64,000 bases of DNA from Antedon bifida (Eukaryota; Echinodermata; Crinoidea; Comatulida; Antedonidae), in the NCBI GenBank assembly GCA_963402885.1, contig OY727094.1:16122501-16186500 (forward strand), written 5' to 3'. The number at the start of each line of letters is the position of its first letter. The first letter of the stretch is position 1. Under the pieces are notes generated by a model. The model had not been told where the DNA came from. It saw nothing but the letters and a program-made list of their open reading frames with translations, and searched no databases. Shown here in pieces: positions 37,901 through 49,639 of the stretch. The position numbers were made by a program, and so were the translations under genes.

Positions 37901-39312
37901 CGGTGCATGCTCTCAATACCTCTGGTGAGTCTTATTTCCTCAATGGTTTTACATAGTTTTCGGAGTTACTTTATTTATGTGAGTGTTTTACTATAATATT
38001 AATATACAGTTTAAGAGGATTGATACTAATAATTGCCTAGTCGGCGCTGTATCCAAATCTCCTTGAGTAAGTATGATCATGGTATTAGAGGACGCGTAGG
38101 CCTAATTAACTGAGTTAATGCGACTTAGGGCCTATCAGTATGACTGTGTTTATAAAGTGTTGGTTAGTAGGAAGGCAAACATAATGGAAACATAGTAGGC
38201 GTTGTATTTAAATCTCTATAGTGAGATTATAATGTAGTTAGGCCTAGGTGTAAGTGCTATACCCTACATTTTAGACCTGTTAACTAAGTTATGATAATTA
38301 TATAGTAGTACATGATTTATACCAATAATTAGTTTATTATTATATAGACATAAGTCAATACCACTTCGTAAACATTCTTTCGCAATTTGTTTTTTAAGTG
38401 CTATCCAATTAAGTTAAGTTATGTTTATCTTGATGTTGTTTCTCCGAATAAAGATGCTTTTGATAACATGTGCTAATGACACAGTCGGCTCACATTTATC
38501 GGAAATATATAAAGCGTTATTGGAGTTAATACCTATAAAGACTTCTCTGTTATTGAAGGCACGTTTATAAGCCTATTTTTATTCGTTATGTATGTCACCG
38601 TACATGATCTGCAATAGTTCGGTGTAAATAGTCAAAATATATGTGGATAGCCTACTGTATAACAATTTGATTAAATTAATTAAATGTGGTTTTATAAATG
38701 TGGTATTTATTATAAATGGTAATTCATAGTCGGTGTATTTTATAATACATATTTGGGACACATGGCGTTTCATACAAAAATCGTGGATTGTGTTGGATTA
38801 TAACAAGACGCAGGCCACGTCTAGATACGGTACTACTCATACAGTAGCAGGTGTTAAAATGCTATATATTTTGTTCAATTTTATAATAAGGTAACGGTCT
38901 TCACGTACACGGATAACGAAATGACATAATTATCCTAATGGTACTGCCGACTTTTACAATAATCTACATCATAATTAGAAGTGTGTTTACATTGGGTTAA
39001 AGTAATCTCGCATATTACCATGATTGCATTATGAACAGGATATACATTTTAAAATACGTCAGTGAAAATAAAGCTTAGTTCTCCTCTTGGACGTAACGCA
39101 AGTACGTAAGCGAAACGAAGGTAATGTGATCACTCGCATCATTAGATTGTCATAGTATTGGTTAGAAAGTTCAAAGAATGGGCAACTAAAAACACCTAAT
39201 TAACCTTAAAGAGGCATACGATGATTCTTTATTTATATATATATATTTTACTTGTGAAGTTTCTCTTTCTGTATAGCTATGAAATTATGCAGATATTGCA
39301 TGCTTGGTGTGT
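34918..39312. other. AT-rich intergenic region
   Basis: No exon-like frame or RNA gene is recognised. The only structure noted is a near-perfect palindrome at about 35063-35096 (GGAGGAAATATAC against its complement), followed by a third copy of the half-site (to about 35116). It separates the minisatellite region from the cytokine receptor locus. Confidence 0.5.
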
Positions 39313-40152
39313 TATAACATATGAGATCCTCCTTCGAGGAAATCATATTTTTAGTCGTGTGGACGTGACTCTATAGTTCACTATGTCGGTCGGTCGGTCT
39401 GTCTGTCGGTCTGTCTGTCGGTCCGGTATCACTATGCGTTTTATCGCTTTCTGACTTTATCTTGATATCAGTTTAATCCAGCTAAGTCAATTTTTCACAG
39501 TATATTCCTTATGGCCAGGAATCGATGTGGTTATGTTTTTACGGTGCGCAATAAAAAATTACGCGGTCTACGCACGATTTAACGAAATCACGTTTGTAAT
39601 CATATCTTCACAACCATGAATCACAATTAAATAAAATTTGGTACTCATAAATTTCAGGGCATAAATCATCATATGGCAATACAATTACGTGCGTAGCGCA
39701 TGTAACGCATGCGTACGCGCGCTTAAAATTTCTAAATTTATTTTCGATGAAATAAGAGTACGTTTCAGGCAATTTTAAGCGTTTACAAAATTGCGCGTTA
39801 AATGTTAATGCGCACTCTTTTTGCCCGATTTCTGTTTTCTTGACTTACTTTTCAACTCGAAATTACGTTATACGAGCACGTCAAAAGTGACAGGCTACGC
39901 ACGTGTAAATTAAAAAAATATAAATGTTTTTAAAACATTTCAACATTTTTAAACATGTTCAGTAATTTCGGTCAGTTGGTAGGTTGGTCGGTCGGTCGGT
40001 AAACACTAATGAGCACGCGACTGCAGCCATCTATATGGCCTTGTTTCTGAAGGGATTCCTATTTCCTCGAATCGCGTAGCGCTTATGGAAATTATAGTCT
40101 GGTGAGAAAAAATATTGACTATTAGGCCTAAAGGAGGATCTCAAATGTTATA
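39313..40152. mobile_element. Terminal-inverted-repeat element with GGTC repeats (840 bp)
   Basis: TATAACATATGAGATCCTCC at the left (39313) is matched by GGAGGATCTCAAATGTTATA at 40133-40152. Just inside, CGAGGAAAT and ATTTCCTCGA also pair. The interior has (GGTC/GGTCTGTC)n at about 39387-39425 and again at about 39985-40002. A partial copy lies at 50943-51054. No transposase is encoded; it is non-autonomous. Confidence 0.75.
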
Positions 40153-40330
40153 GAATATCTTTAAAATAAGGCAATATCCGTTATATTACATAAAAAAGGT
40201 TACATTTGCCTTTCAATAAGAATGTTTCCAGTCACTTAGAGTTAATGTTTTGATTTTGACACTCTCATTTTAGTTTGTGTACTTCGATGATGTCATACTG
40301 TACGATTATCATTCCGATCATTCATTTTGA

Positions 40331-40356
40331 CCAATCACGTTAATACTTTGTATACT
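40331..40356 (+). promoter_or_regulatory. CCAAT box and TATA-like site upstream of the cytokine receptor
   Basis: CCAAT at 40331-40335 and a GTATACT-like site at about 40349 lie 60 and 40 bases before the receptor ATG. Positions fit a core promoter, but both motifs are short and common in AT-rich DNA. Confidence 0.3.
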
Positions 40357-40392
40357 ATCATTAACAACTAGCTTTTTATTGTTCCAAAGACG

Positions 40393-43300
40393 ATGGCAGA
40401 ACTCTCTTACACATTAAACATTTCATTGAGGACGTTCCAGATTTGGATTATTTTGAACACTGTCTGCGCTTTCAAAGTTACATCATGTAAGTAGACACCA
40501 TCATTTTGTTTATTTTAACTATTTAAGATTAAATTCTGAGGAAACGATGGAACTTACTTCTTATACACCTATGTTTCAAAATAGAAATATTTGCTTGATA
40601 CGTTAATAAATCTTCTTTATAATGTTAAATAAATAACGACTTTCTTTTTTCAATTTTTTTCTTTAATAAACATTTTTTAATATTAACTATTTCACTGTCG
40701 TTGTTTTGTTCTTTACAATGTTACCATTATTTTCTTTGTTGTACAGTAATTGTTGGGTGCGGACACAACTATATGCTGTACGTACTTAAACTTTTTTTTT
40801 ATTGCAGCACTTAAACTGACGCCCGTTGATCCATATTCGTTGGCCGGTTCCACCCTGAACTTTACATGTACGTTAGATCAAACAAAAACATCGTACAATG
40901 CCTCGGATATTGAATGGAAAATTGACGAAGTACCTATTAATTCAGGAAAAAATACTGCCGTAATCTCAAGTACAGAAGCCATTCTTACCTTAACAAACCT
41001 AAACATGACAGGTCATGAACATTGGATCGATTGCTTTTTACTTGTAGAAAAACAAAATGGAAGAGTAACGACAAATAAATCAACATCGTCATTAACAGTT
41101 GGTAGTAAGTTAGTCAATGGCATACATAGTTTTAAAAACATGATTTGATCCCATCAAAGTTAAAGATGTATTGCCCCCAAAAACATGAAAAATGAAAATT
41201 AATCAAATCGGACTTTGCATACGTTGTTTTGTAGTTTTAATAAAGTTAATCACTTCCATAGAAAAAAAAATAATGTTTTCACTTTTCACAAAATAAATTG
41301 TTAAATTCAACCAAAAATCCATTGGCTGGCAGCCAATTTGACCATTTTTTGCTTTAAATTACATTTTTTTTAAATCCAAAGTGGATAACTATTATGTTAC
41401 ATTAAAATGGAATATTCAACAAACAAATGTATAAGAATTATTTTTTCAGGGGGACAATACATCTTTAACGATAATTGATCCATGAAGCCAACTTACGGGT
41501 AATTATGAACGAGGTTTAACTTGAATGTTACCTTTATGAAGTCCTAGAATCTATTTAATTACCGATAATAAAAAGAGATGTCGCGGCGGTGCATGTAGCA
41601 ATTGGTGTGTATGGCCGCACCGTCCCAGATTAAACATGATATATTTAAACCATTTGTTTTCGTCTTTTATTGTATGTGGCTGGAGACTGAGATGAGATTT
41701 ATTATTATTATAGAAAACCACTCCTTACATGTAATAAGAATCCACAGAACAGATAGTTATATACCTTACTATATTTTGTATCCTTTAGTCGTACCATCGT
41801 CTCCAACATTAAACTGCAGATCGACAAATATTGTTGATTATTTGTGTACATGGGGAACGGAATTCACCGGAGTTATAAGTGTCTATACATTTCAATTTCA
41901 GTAAGTGATTTGTATTATTGATAAATAACACAAATAATTAGAACCATTGCTTTTCTCACAAATAATAAATGTCTTATCATACCTAAAGAAATGTTTCATT
42001 TCTAATACAGAATGCATAACCTTACCTTACCTCGGCTCCATCATAACACTGTCGGATGTAGCCCTCCTCAAGCCTTTGACATTCGTTTCTGTTCTGTGCT
42101 GGCCTAGCCAAAGTTTTTTTTCTGTATTAGAAATAATGTCGTCCCTCTATCTGCGTTTTTGTCTTCCCTTCTGTTGCCGGTTCTCGGCTGCCATTCTTAC
42201 TCTCTTATCACAGTGTCTCGTAATGTGACACCAACCATTTGTCTGTCTGTTTGTCATCGCTCCTTTATTTAAATTCAACAGCTGCAGGTGCATAATCAAA
42301 TATTATGAAAAAGGACAAAGTAACAAAATAATACTATTATGTTAAATGATTACAGATTATTGATTAAATATTATTGAGTTATTGAGTATTACTGATTACA
42401 GATTATTGGTTACAGATTATTGATTATAAATTACTGATTACAAATTACTGATTACCAATTAATGAATACCAATTATTTATTACTGATTAATGATTACAGA
42501 TTACCGATTACAGATTATTTATTACTGTTTACAGATTACCGATTACAGATTATTGATTTACGGATTATTGATTACAGATTACTGATTACTGTTTATAGAA
42601 TTTTGATTACTAACAATTAATATTGAATTATGAATTCTTTTAATCCCCTTAGAAACAGTTCTAATGTGTGGATCAACTGTTCTAATAAGCTAAACGACAG
42701 CACGTGCAAAGTTTCAGAAAATGATGGTAATCCAATGAGAGCACATCTAGTACGAGTAGTTGTTGAAAATATGTTTGGTACTGCCAATACAACATCCACA
42801 TTTGATTCTAAGAATGAAGGTCTGTAGGCCAATATTTAGCACAGGTTTGGAAAATATAGATCATTACCATCGAATTATTTCATAAAATATACAAGCACCA
42901 CAGAAGATCAAATGTCTAATCCCTTCCTTTTACGTGACTTATGTGATTTATCCGGCGGGGATACGGGTTTCGTTCAATGAGCTTTTGAAGTATAACATAA
43001 CGAAAATCATAATTTTTAATCTTAAATAATATCTAAATTGTTTGAAGATTAGCATAAGGAATAAACACTAGTAAAGTTAGGTTTGATTTGTGTCTCCTAA
43101 AAGAAATAATGTTCGGTAACCTTAGAATGTCTTAATGATTCTGTTGTTATGCTACAACCGTCTTTTGATGTACGGCAGACGTTACTTATCTAAATTAAAG
43201 ATTCACTGAAGTAACTCTCATGGCTGTACGCACGATCTAATCGTTTCATTTTGTTGTTTTTTTAGCCGTACCTTTGTCACCATTAATTGATAAAGTTTCA

Positions 43301-46300
43301 GTGGAGGAATCAAACGTCATAGTATTCTGGAAACTACAAGAAGATTGCCATTATTGTAACTCGCTATGGTTTCAACTTCGTTACAGACGTTTAAATGAAA
43401 CATGGAAGGAAGAGGTATGAAGTTACAATCATTTTCACTATTTGTTTGTCATATCTACAGTATATTATCAGGAGACAACAAATTGTGGAATAACTATCGT
43501 ATATCACGTATGCACCAAAAGACCACTTCCTTCCTAAAGATCACGTTGTCGTTTTGGTTTCATTAAACAATTTTTCAAAATATTAAAGCACACATTTTAA
43601 AATATTGTTATTCCGTTATCCAGGACTGAAATTTATTTATTTTAATTTATTTATTAATCTAAAGGCAAATTACTAAAAAATGACAAGACTGTAGGTATCA
43701 GTGGCTAGATCTCAAATGCAGATGAAAAATAAAATAAACAAAGACCTAAATCAAAATGAATTATTTGTAGCTTTCGGACAGCATTGCCCTCCATCAGTGC
43801 AAGTGAAAATATTTGCACTGATTTTGTGGTAAGCTACTGTGATGACATGACAATAATAATTCATTCATCTTCTACAACACATCTGAAACTTTTGACGCTC
43901 GTGATCGTACAGTTTCATTAGAAAATTTAAAGATTCTTTAAACGTAAAAAAATTCTTCAAAAGAAAAATAAGGTCATGTAGCTCCCAATAATTGATAAAG
44001 TGACTAAAAGCGAATTGTTTTTATTAGATTGAAAAACAGCATAAAAAGCAGATAATTATTGAGGAGATTACGACAGCAGTGGCTGAATATGAATTTCAAG
44101 TGCGATCAAGGTTTTCATTACATCACCAGTTCAGTGATTGGAGTCCAATTATCACACTACCCAGTGAGTTTTAAAGTAATTTAGAATACGTATACCTAGT
44201 ACTTAGATCGTCTCTACACGTTTGTAAATTGCATTCAATGTTCAAATAACCACATGTAGTGATTAGGGTCATTACATCCAATTTTACAGCTGTCACTATA
44301 GTGTATTTAATCCACCTCGAGTTGTATCTAACTGACTTACAATAGTTGGCTAGATAGTATCTGGTGACAGCTGCAAAATAGAGTTGTCATTATGTGCTCA
44401 CTAATCATATCTGCATTAATAATGACCAAATGAAATTAAATATCAAAATCCTCATAATGTATATAAAAAGAACAGTTTACCTTCTCGACCAATATATACC
44501 GTACGTGACTAGAATATTTTCGTTTTTATTGTCTAAAAATAATGGAAAATTTGTTTTTGTAGTTTCTATGATCATAGACGTGAACGCCACATCGTCAGAA
44601 AACGAAAACGTCTTGTCACTACAATGGGAAACACCAAATGAAGAAACTCAGTATTTATACCGCATTACGGGAAACTATACTGGACAATCACTAAATGAAA
44701 GTGTTGAGGAAGAATTAACATTGAATAACATTGACATAAATGTGCCGTGCAACAAAATCACAGAGAACACCATTGTCTATAATCTAGAGCTAAGGAGTGT
44801 TCAGGTAGACACGTTTGAAGTCGAAGTCGAAGGTCCTCCAACCAGGATATTATATGAGTTCAAATGCTTGAAACAAGGTGTGTTGGCCTATGTCTCTTTA
44901 TTATACCTAGAGGGTTCGCTTGTGCATGTATTTGGAAAACACCCATATTCGGGGTAAACTTTGTTTTCATCGTCAATAAATACTTAAACAACTAATAGTA
45001 AATAAGGGTTTCATTATATGGTTAAATCAGAACCAAAAGTATGCACCAACTTTGTGTATCATTGAGTAAAGTAAGGAATTCAAATAATTTGTCTTCTTCT
45101 CAAAAGCTACGGTAATATTCTGAAAAGTGCTCAACACTTACTTTACTTTAATGTTGGCAAATTTGCATAATCTATTTTACTTTATGACATAATGTATAAC
45201 TAGAGATAGACATTAGAGCCTCATATTTACCAATTTAATTTTTTTTTTAGGTTTGGTGACCGAGAGACCCGTAACTCTGAATACAGTTGCAGTACAATAT
45301 GAGCATGGTATGTGAATAAGCCTATTAACAAATATTACAATTTAGAATAGCACACGTGTCGAGTTTAATTGCGACAATGTTAGGCCTACTTACTGTTGTT
45401 TCTCTACTACTGAATGCTTAGAAATAGCCTCACTTTTGCATATAATATCTTCTTATGGCAAATTTACCAATAGCCATGCGTTAATCTGAAAATAGCGTAA
45501 TTTTACTACCTGCTTGAATAATATTTTGGGTGCATTTGTGTGATCAAATTAAAGAAGTTGCCTCTATTTTTTTTAGATGTGATCGTATATTGTTCATAAT
45601 CCATATAGAGAAAAAAATGATTGTTTCTCTTGTTTTTCTTTTCCAACGTTCATGTTTTCAGAAAATTTGCAACAATTCATGATATGTTGTACTTTCAGAT
45701 GAATTTATCATTCCGTTTCTTGTGGTGGGAATTATTATCTTATTTGTTATGCTGTTTTTTGGAGCTTTTAATGTGTATATACGTAAGCGAATTTTCATTG
45801 AATGGCCTGAACCAAAATTCTTCAAAGTGGTAAATATCATATCTTTATTGCTTTCAAGTTAAAGATGTATTGTCCCCATAACATATTTTTTTGTTTAATA
45901 TGCTATTTTAATGTCACATAATAGTTATCCTCTTTGACCAAAAATTGGACCGAAAAAAAAATGTATTTACCTGAAAAATCAGTAATTTAAAGAAAAAAAT
46001 AGTCAAATTGGCTGCCAGCCAATGGTTTTTGGTTTAATTTAACAATTTATTTTTGTCATTTTGTAATGTAACACATTTACGTTTTTTTTCTATGGAAGTG
46101 ATTAACTTTAGTAAAACTACAAAATAACCAATCCAAAGTCTGATTTAATTAATCTTCATTTTTCAGGTTTTTGGGGGACAATACATCTTTAAGAGCTAGG
46201 AAGCCTAAATAATTTATTATTTATTTGTCATCTTTAATATTAAAAAATGATATTAAGGGTCCGCTAGCTAAATGACGTAGATGTGTATTTCACGAAATTC

Positions 46301-47055
46301 AATCCACTTTGCGTGGTAATGAAATGTTGTTTAGAACCACGCATTCACTGTATTTGTCATAACAGACGTGAAATAACATGTTTAATAAAGGAATGTCTTT
46401 TACTTAGGAAATTAGCCCCGTTCGTCCACGATCAGTAGAAAAAGAAGTTTTTGATGACTTGAAGACGAAGAAGTCGGACTTACCTACATCGTACCGCAGT
46501 TCAACGAGTTCTGATCAAGGATTTCATGAGTTTAGTCCTGATTCCCGGATAGAAGAGAAACATATTTACATGGTTGTACCGTCTATTGACCAAGTCTCAC
46601 CAGTTACGAAAAGTGGTTTTATAAACTCATCACCAGTTACCACTGACAAAATGGCAGTTAAAGAGGGAAGCACGGCATACTTTCGCCTGCAACAAACAGG
46701 TGAGGATGATGCACTGCAATTGTCTCCATTACTCGTGGAAAGCACAAGAAATGTGCAGAACTCGAATCCTTACACGCCAATGACGTCAGTTTCCTCAGAT
46801 AAACCACCGAAGTCAGGAAAATGTGGAGGAGAGAACGTTACAGATCCTTACTGGAAATTAGATGAGGTTCTACGTGTAAAAGTAGACAACGCACACGCTG
46901 GTTTGACGGAGTTTATTCCAGTCTCTACATGTGATTATTACAGCAGAGAGGAAGACATAGGGGACATCATTGGAGAAGACGAAATTGATAATCTTCTGAA
47001 TGGTATGCCACAGACAAATGTAGAACTTATTGAAGATGGCCATTTTATATTCTAG
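40393..47055 (+). CDS. Class I cytokine receptor, gp130/IL-6R-like, complete
   Basis: Ten exons join into 701 codons: 40393-40486, 40808-41104, 41789-41900, 42653-42819, 43266-43414, 44028-44163, 44563-44877, 45251-45307, 45699-45829, 46408-47055. Residues 1-31 are a signal peptide. Residues 32-130 are an Ig domain (Cys52, Trp68, Cys107). The cytokine-binding module follows, with Cys140-x9-Cys-x-Trp152 in its first half and FSDWSP (308-313), a degenerate WSXWS, closing its second. A further FN3-like domain fills exon 7. The membrane helix is about 445-470, then Box 1 (WPEP, 478-481), where JAK kinases bind in this family, and a 216-residue tail with tyrosines in YMVV, YFRL, YTPM and YSRE contexts. 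No strict YxxQ STAT3 site is seen. Intron phases 1-2-1-0-1 over the binding module and 1-0 around the membrane exon match vertebrate class I receptors. The ligand is unknown. The donor at 41101 or 41104 is ambiguous by one residue. Confidence 0.9.
41160..41468. mobile_element. TTAA-flanked MITE, copy 2 (receptor intron 2)
   Basis: Starts TTAAAGATGTATTGCCCCC and ends GGGGGACAATACATCTTTAA. The orientation is opposite to copy 1, as judged by the position of the AGTTTTAATAAAGTTAATCA block near the left end. It lies wholly inside intron 2 of the cytokine receptor. Confidence 0.88.
42340..42612. repeat. Microsatellite, GATTACAGATTATT-type (receptor intron 3)
   Basis: About 270 bases of interspersed GATTAC, GATTATT and GATTACT units, irregular in order, ending about 40 bases before exon 4 of the receptor. 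No coding content. Confidence 0.8.
45859..46192. mobile_element. TTAA-flanked MITE, copy 3 (receptor intron 9)
   Basis: Starts TTAAAGATGTATTGTCCCC and ends GGGGGACAATACATCTTTAA. It begins 30 bases after the membrane-helix exon of the receptor. Confidence 0.9.
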
Positions 47056-47205
47056 AATTATTAAATGTTTTAGTGTACGGTACTGACTTTACTTTATTTG
47101 TATATAAAATAAGTATTGGAATTAGGCCTATATTTTGTCTCGTTAGTCACAGGCTAAATTCTAATTTCATGATGAAACATGATGAACTAGAGGTTATATC
47201 CTTAT

Positions 47206-47488
47206 TTAACCATTTGAAGACGTGATCCGTTTCCCATACGGGGTAATTTACTCTCCCAAGACGCGAGGCCCGTATATGTACGGGTTGACTTTTGGGGGTC
47301 ACTGAAATTGCACTTTTTGAGCATTTGACTTTGACCTAGGTAAAAAAATGACATTTTTCGGAAGGCAGAAAGTAGTTGCAGAAAGTTACAGTTAAAAATG
47401 TATTTTGAATTTTTCCTAAACCTATTAAAAATACCTTATTTTAGCCTCAGTGACTTGGGGTAGAAACCTCGCGTCTTCAAAGGGTTAA
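47206..47488. mobile_element. piggyBac-like MITE (283 bp)
   Basis: TTAA with CCATTTGAAGACG at the left and CGTCTTCAAAGGG with TTAA at the right. The CCCTTTGA-type end next to TTAA is typical of piggyBac-derived non-autonomous elements. It lies 150 bases past the receptor stop codon, possibly within its 3' untranslated region. Confidence 0.85.
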
Positions 47489-47509
47489 TCTTTATTTATA
47501 ACCTAAGAA

Positions 47510-47665
47510 GGGTGTCTATAAACTCAGATCTCGGATATATATCTCAGATCTCGGATATATATGAGTTTCTAGATTCATCTAGAAAACTCATAGGCCAACA
47601 TCTGTGTTTTTCTAGATTTAATTTAGAACACTCAGATTTTCTGAGATTGTTTCCATTTTCTAGAA
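47510..47665. repeat. Local repeat rich in CTCGGATAT and TCTAGA
   Basis: Two direct copies of CTCAGATCTCGGATATATAT are followed by TCTAGA-containing inverted words. The same vocabulary on the other strand forms the array at 54440-54590 in the GST gene's last intron, so both may derive from one element. Confidence 0.5.
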
Positions 47666-47806
47666 TTCGAAAACACGGGATCCATATTAACCAGAGGCTA
47701 TATGTCTAACCGAAAGCTCCTAAGTATACAAGGAAAATCATGTATATATCTTTATGAAACGAATTAATGGTAATGTTTAATTTGAACAATCAATAGTTAT
47801 ATTGTA

Positions 47807-48104
47807 AACGAGTTCTAACTATACCATAGGTAAATTAAATTAATCTATCCTTCATTCGTAGTGTGGGCCAGGCCTAGTACTGCTGCAGTAGTATTCTGAT
47901 ACTTAAACGAGTTCTAACTATACCATAGGTAAACTAAATTAATCTATCCCTCATTCGGAGTGTGGGCCAGGCCTAGTACTGCTGCAGTAGTATTATGATA
48001 CTTAAACGAGTTCTAACTATACCATAGGTAAACTAAATTATTCTATCCCTCATTCGGAGTGTGGGCCAGGCTTAGTACTGCTGCAGTAGTATTATGATAC
48101 TTTC
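47807..48104. repeat. Tandem repeat, unit about 97 bp, three copies
   Basis: Units start AACGAGTTCTAACTATACCA and end AGTACTGCTGCAGTAGTATT. The inner CTGCTGCAGTAG is palindromic. Copies differ at only a few bases, so the triplication is recent. Confidence 0.9.
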
Positions 48105-48309
48105 AGAATGGATGTTTTTTGTTTGTTTTCTGTACTGTATGTATCTTTATATGGATATTTTAATCAGAATGAATTAAATGAACAATGTATATATATTATA
48201 ACATATGGCGACATAATATGTAATCATTTCATTCTCATCATTGTCAAAACAGAAAAGAACTTGGTGAGGGTAAAACTAATGCGGTTCATGCGGACGCATG
48301 TATACAAAC

Positions 48310-48418
48310 ACCCACTAATGTAACAATCTACTACCAATGTAACATTAACCACTAACGTAACAAAAATCAACAACCAACGTGCGTAACAAACTCCATTAAC
48401 CACCAACGTAACAGTAAA
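48310..48418. repeat. Irregular array of CCAACGTAAC-type units
   Basis: Words such as CCACTAACGTAACA and CCAACGTAACA recur about every 20-25 bases. The complementary form (GTTACGTTAGTGGTTA) recurs at about 51404-51420 and 51764-51825, flanking the SINE at 51480-51766, so this vocabulary is part of a dispersed family. Confidence 0.55.
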
Positions 48419-48426
48419 AAAAAAGG

Positions 48427-48780
48427 TTAAAGATGTATTGTCCCCCAAAATCATGAAAAATAAAGATTTTTAAAATCGGACTTTGAATAGGCCATTTTGC
48501 AGTTTTAATGAAGTTGTTCACTTCCATAAGAAAAAAAAAGGCGGGAAAAAATTATTTCACCTATAAAAAGACAAAATAAACAGTTAAATTACCCAAAAAC
48601 TCATTGTCTTCCAGACAATTTGACCATTTTTTGCTTTAAATTACATTTTTCTCAGGTAAATAAATTTTTTTCAGACCCAATTTTTTGTGAGAGTGAATAA
48701 CTATTATGTGACATTAAAATAACATATTCAACAAAAAAATTTAAAAAAAATATTTTTTTAGGGGGACAATATATCTTTAA
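48427..48780. mobile_element. TTAA-flanked MITE, copy 4
   Basis: Starts TTAAAGATGTATTGTCCCCC and ends GGGGGACAATATATCTTTAA. The interior matches copies 1-3. It lies downstream of the cytokine receptor and immediately after the CCAACGTAAC array. Confidence 0.9.
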
Positions 48781-49639
48781 GAAATCTTAAACTTTAAAAA
48801 CTGTTTCGTCATATTTGTTGTCAAGAAAGTTGACAATTTTCAAGTTCAGTTATGTTCTTTTGTTGGATGAATGTGGGTGAAGTTTAATGATGCGTTACGA
48901 GGCCTAGTCTGTGGTTCCCATCAGTCTCTTTCATTTTTCTCATCATTTCATTAATTCTACTACAATTATTTTTTATCCTGTTACTCTCCTGTACTGGTAT
49001 ATGACGGATATATTACAGTCCATTGGGAATTTATATCCTTTCTTTTTATAAGTCCTATTTCACAACCTTCTCGTCGGTACGGTACCCGCTGTAAGCAGCT
49101 ACTATTGCGACTAGTGAAACTGATGTGGAAAGGGCTACAGAAGAACAGGAACCCGATAGAAGGTATCTGGCGCATGGCCCACCGGAGTGTGGACACGCCC
49201 GGCCTTATATCAATTCCTGTCCCACCTACTGTATGGGCAAATAGGCCTGCCTATGGGTAAAATAAGCCCACATATGAGTAAAAATGCACACCCATGGGTC
49301 ATTAGCACCCACTGCCTTGTGGATTAGTCTAGGTAAAGCTAAAAGCTAAGGGAGTTAACCGCAACAGAAAACTGAAACAGGATCGCATCATCCTTCTATT
49401 GAAGTCAACTAATGATAGCAAATCGATGCTGCAACCAACCCTGTACCAAATGTATAGCATCGGTCTTTTTTGGAATTCGCAGGGAAGGCAGAGAGAGGAC
49501 TCGTGACGCTTGGGTAACCCATGGATCCTTAACATCACACAGGCAAACACACACACCGGAGAAGAAAACTCTGGCATCTGAGGATGGTAACAAATCGAGA
49601 AGTAATAGTTACGAGTTATAAGTCTAGATTGTGTTGGCG

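Noticed and set aside
41947..42228. 93-codon open frame in receptor intron 3
   Set aside because: Contains a YLGSIIT-like word reminiscent of RTE reverse transcriptases, but no other block supports it and it overlaps no predicted exon.
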